Of a stretch of DNA of 41,824 nucleotides, positions 40,137 to 41,824 are shown in pieces; positions within the stretch are counted from its first letter, which is position 1; each line of letters starts with the position of its first letter. The notes under the pieces were generated by a model. It worked only from the letters and a program-made list of their open reading frames with translations. It searched no databases and had not been told where the DNA came from. Both the position numbers and the translations under genes were made by a program. The stretch comes from JABSOG01 sp041583135 (lineage in GTDB: Bacteria; Pseudomonadota; Gammaproteobacteria; Enterobacterales; Alteromonadaceae). The stretch spans positions 1 to 41,824 of the forward strand of contig JBFHGJ010000046.1 in NCBI GenBank assembly GCA_041583135.1. The letters run 5' to 3'.

Positions 40137-41824
40137 ATGAACAAAATAAAATACACTGTAAAGCCGAAAAATCCCAGTGCCCACATTTTATCTGTAGAAA
40201 TGCGTGTCGAACCCAACCATAGTGAACCGGTCCGGTTGACTTTGCCAGCGTGGATCCCCGGCAGTTACATGATCAGAGATTTTGCGCGTAATATAGTGAC
40301 GTTAAAGGCATTTGACGATGATTTGGTGCTCAACAGTGAAAAAACCGATAAGCAAACCTGGCGGATACATCACCACAATAAAGCCTTTACCGTCAGCTAT
40401 GAAATATATGCTTGGGAATTGTCGGTAAGAGCGGCGCACCTTGACCAAAGCCACTGCTTTTTTAATGGCACCAGTGTCTTTTTGGCAGTGCAAGGGCGCG
40501 AGCACGACCCGGTTGAAGTTAACATTCAGTTGCCCGACGGTCCTGTGTACAGTCGATGGAAGGTAGCAACGGGATTAAAGCGGGATTTAATGACCGACGT
40601 GTTCAAACCGGGTCTTTACCGCGCCGACAACTATCAACAATTGATTGATTGCCCGGTTGAAATGGGTGAATTTGACCATCAGCAGTTCGACAGCCACGGT
40701 ATCACCCATTACCTAGTGTTCACCGGTAAACACTTTGGCGATGTAGAGCGTGTTACCAGGGATATTAAAGTGCTATGCGACCATCACCTAGATTTATTTG
40801 AAGTCAAACCCGATATCGAAGAATATTGGTTTATGACCTACATCACCGATGATGGTTATGGCGGACTTGAGCACCCTAATTCAACGGCGCTGATCTGTAG
40901 CCGCTTTGACTTACCAAACCCCAATTATCCGCAAAAGATGTCTGATGGCTATAAAACCTTCTTGGGGCTGTGCAGTCACGAGTATTTTCACACTTGGAAC
41001 GTCAAGCGCATCAAACCGGCAGAATTTATTCCCTATGCCCTCGACCAAGAAAGCTATACCCGCCAGTTGTGGGCATATGAAGGCTTCACCTCCTATTATG
41101 ATGATTTGTCTTTGGCCCGTACCGGACTTATCGATGCCGAGGGCTACTTAGACCTGCTGTCAAAAACCTTTAGCCGGGTCTATCGCGGTAAAGGCAGGCT
41201 CAAACAGTCGGTTGCTGAATCAAGTTTTGATGCGTGGACGAAGTTTTATAAGCAAGATGAAAGTGCGCCGAACAACATTGTCAGTTATTACACCAAAGGC
41301 TCGATGATTGCACTGTGTGTCGATTTAATGATAAGAGAGCAAACCAACCATCAAAAGTCCCTAGATGATGTGATGCGACTGTTGTGGAACACCCACGGAC
41401 TGACCGGTGTCGGCACCAATGAAGAAGACTTCTTAAGCGCCGTTGAACTTATCTGTCCGGGTCAGGTGAAAGACTTCTTAAAAGAAGCCATTTATTCAAC
41501 CGAAGACTTGCCGCTAGAAACGCTGTTGCAAAAAGTCGGCGTAGAGATGACCTTTAGGCGCCCTGTCAACGTCAACGATTTGAGCGGCGTTAAAGAAAAT
41601 GTCGATTATGCCCCTTCCCTAGGCATTTTGACCAAATCCGAGGCCACTGGCGTGACCATCACCCATGTGCTTGATGACAGTGCCGCGCAACTTGCCGGTA
41701 TGGCTGCAAAAGACCAACTACTTGCCCTTGATGGCCTTAAAGTCTCTAGCGGTAATTTGCAAACCTTGCTCGAACACATTCCAAGAAACAAGACTGTTAC
41801 CGCGACCTTGTTTAGAGAAGACAA
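40137..41824 (+). CDS. M61-family glycyl aminopeptidase, C-terminus cut by the window
   Basis: The frame opens at 40137 (MNKIKYTVKPKNPSAH) and runs off the right edge after 562 residues, so the C-terminus is missing. The N-terminal beta-domain (LTLPAWIPGSYMIRDFARN) is followed by the zinc-peptidase motif HEYFHTWNVKRIKP (HExxH at residues 281-285) and a second-shell WAYEGFTSYYDD. A PDZ domain (about residues 495-562, GVTITHVLDDSAAQLAGM) is present at the edge. M61 peptidases cleave N-terminal glycine and alanine. No signal peptide is seen, so it may be cytoplasmic. No strong ribosome-binding site precedes the start. Confidence 0.93.
   Translation, partial: MNKIKYTVKPKNPSAHILSVEMRVEPNHSEPVRLTLPAWIPGSYMIRDFARNIVTLKAFDDDLVLNSEKTDKQTWRIHHHNKAFTVSYEIYAWELSVRAAHLDQSHCFFNGTSVFLAVQGREHDPVEVNIQLPDGPVYSRWKVATGLKRDLMTDVFKPGLYRADNYQQLIDCPVEMGEFDHQQFDSHGITHYLVFTGKHFGDVERVTRDIKVLCDHHLDLFEVKPDIEEYWFMTYITDDGYGGLEHPNSTALICSRFDLPNPNYPQKMSDGYKTFLGLCSHEYFHTWNVKRIKPAEFIPYALDQESYTRQLWAYEGFTSYYDDLSLARTGLIDAEGYLDLLSKTFSRVYRGKGRLKQSVAESSFDAWTKFYKQDESAPNNIVSYYTKGSMIALCVDLMIREQTNHQKSLDDVMRLLWNTHGLTGVGTNEEDFLSAVELICPGQVKDFLKEAIYSTEDLPLETLLQKVGVEMTFRRPVNVNDLSGVKENVDYAPSLGILTKSEATGVTITHVLDDSAAQLAGMAAKDQLLALDGLKVSSGNLQTLLEHIPRNKTVTATLFRED

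Overview
The window looks like chromosomal DNA from a marine gammaproteobacterium of the Alteromonadales, probably a Colwelliaceae/Thalassotalea-type organism. This is inferred from gene content: an msbA-lpxK-trm112-kdsB cluster, lolCDE, a PilZ gene in front of mfd, csiV after mfd, a TIGR02647 gene, and large periplasmic-propeller histidine kinases. No database search was possible. Most of the window is ordinary, tightly packed core genome. The accessory-looking parts are 0.4-8.3 kb and 26-36 kb.

Layout. 1-407: 3' end of a BtuB-like TonB-dependent receptor, with a terminator. 658-1788: two uncharacterised genes (soluble; membrane-anchored coiled coil). 1789-2524: gene-free, with repeats. 2525-4789 (minus): ECF sigma factor, membrane-anchored HEAT-repeat protein (probable anti-sigma factor) and exported DUF4097 protein, closed by a strong terminator. 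4790-5926: over 1.1 kb without a convincing gene, holding a short interspersed repeat and several palindromes. 5927-8235 (minus): PhoB-type regulator, DUF3034 outer-membrane-like protein, lipoprotein truncated hemoglobin and cupin, spaced like one operon. 8424-16786: small exported protein, tcdA, a pseudouridine synthase, kdsB, trm112, lpxK, msbA, comEC and a divergent DUF2062 gene. 16854-20361 (minus): TIGR02647 and lolC-lolD-lolE. 20521-26335 (plus): PilZ, mfd, csiV and a DUF3862 lipoprotein. 26384-28389 (plus): a clear autoinducer-2 kinase (lsrK) followed by a cupin, with no other lsr gene. 28432-36351 (minus): two giant sensor kinases with two-propeller periplasmic domains. 36517-37512: pfkA. 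37561-39472 (minus): LytTR regulator and LytS-type kinase. 39589-40053 (minus): Mpo1-like protein. 40137-end: M61 glycyl aminopeptidase, cut by the window edge.

How the genes fit together. The lipid A/LPS genes (msbA, lpxK, kdsB) and the lipoprotein-release genes (lolCDE) serve outer-membrane assembly, and csiV serves cell-wall synthesis. The sigma/anti-sigma/DUF4097 set, the phoB-led set, the two propeller kinases and the LytS/LytTR pair make the window rich in signalling.

Most worth a second look: (1) a 12-bp interspersed repeat, TAGACAG[T/G]CACA, in about 12 copies, nearly all in gene-free gaps, one of which forms the last codons of msbA; (2) an orphan lsrK-cupin pair; (3) a PhoB-type regulator without phoR heading a hemoglobin/cupin/DUF3034 operon; (4) tandem propeller kinases, one ending in receiver and Hpt domains, with no DNA-binding output nearby; (5) the sigma/HEAT/DUF4097 module. 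I saw no tRNA, rRNA, CRISPR array, transposase or phage gene.
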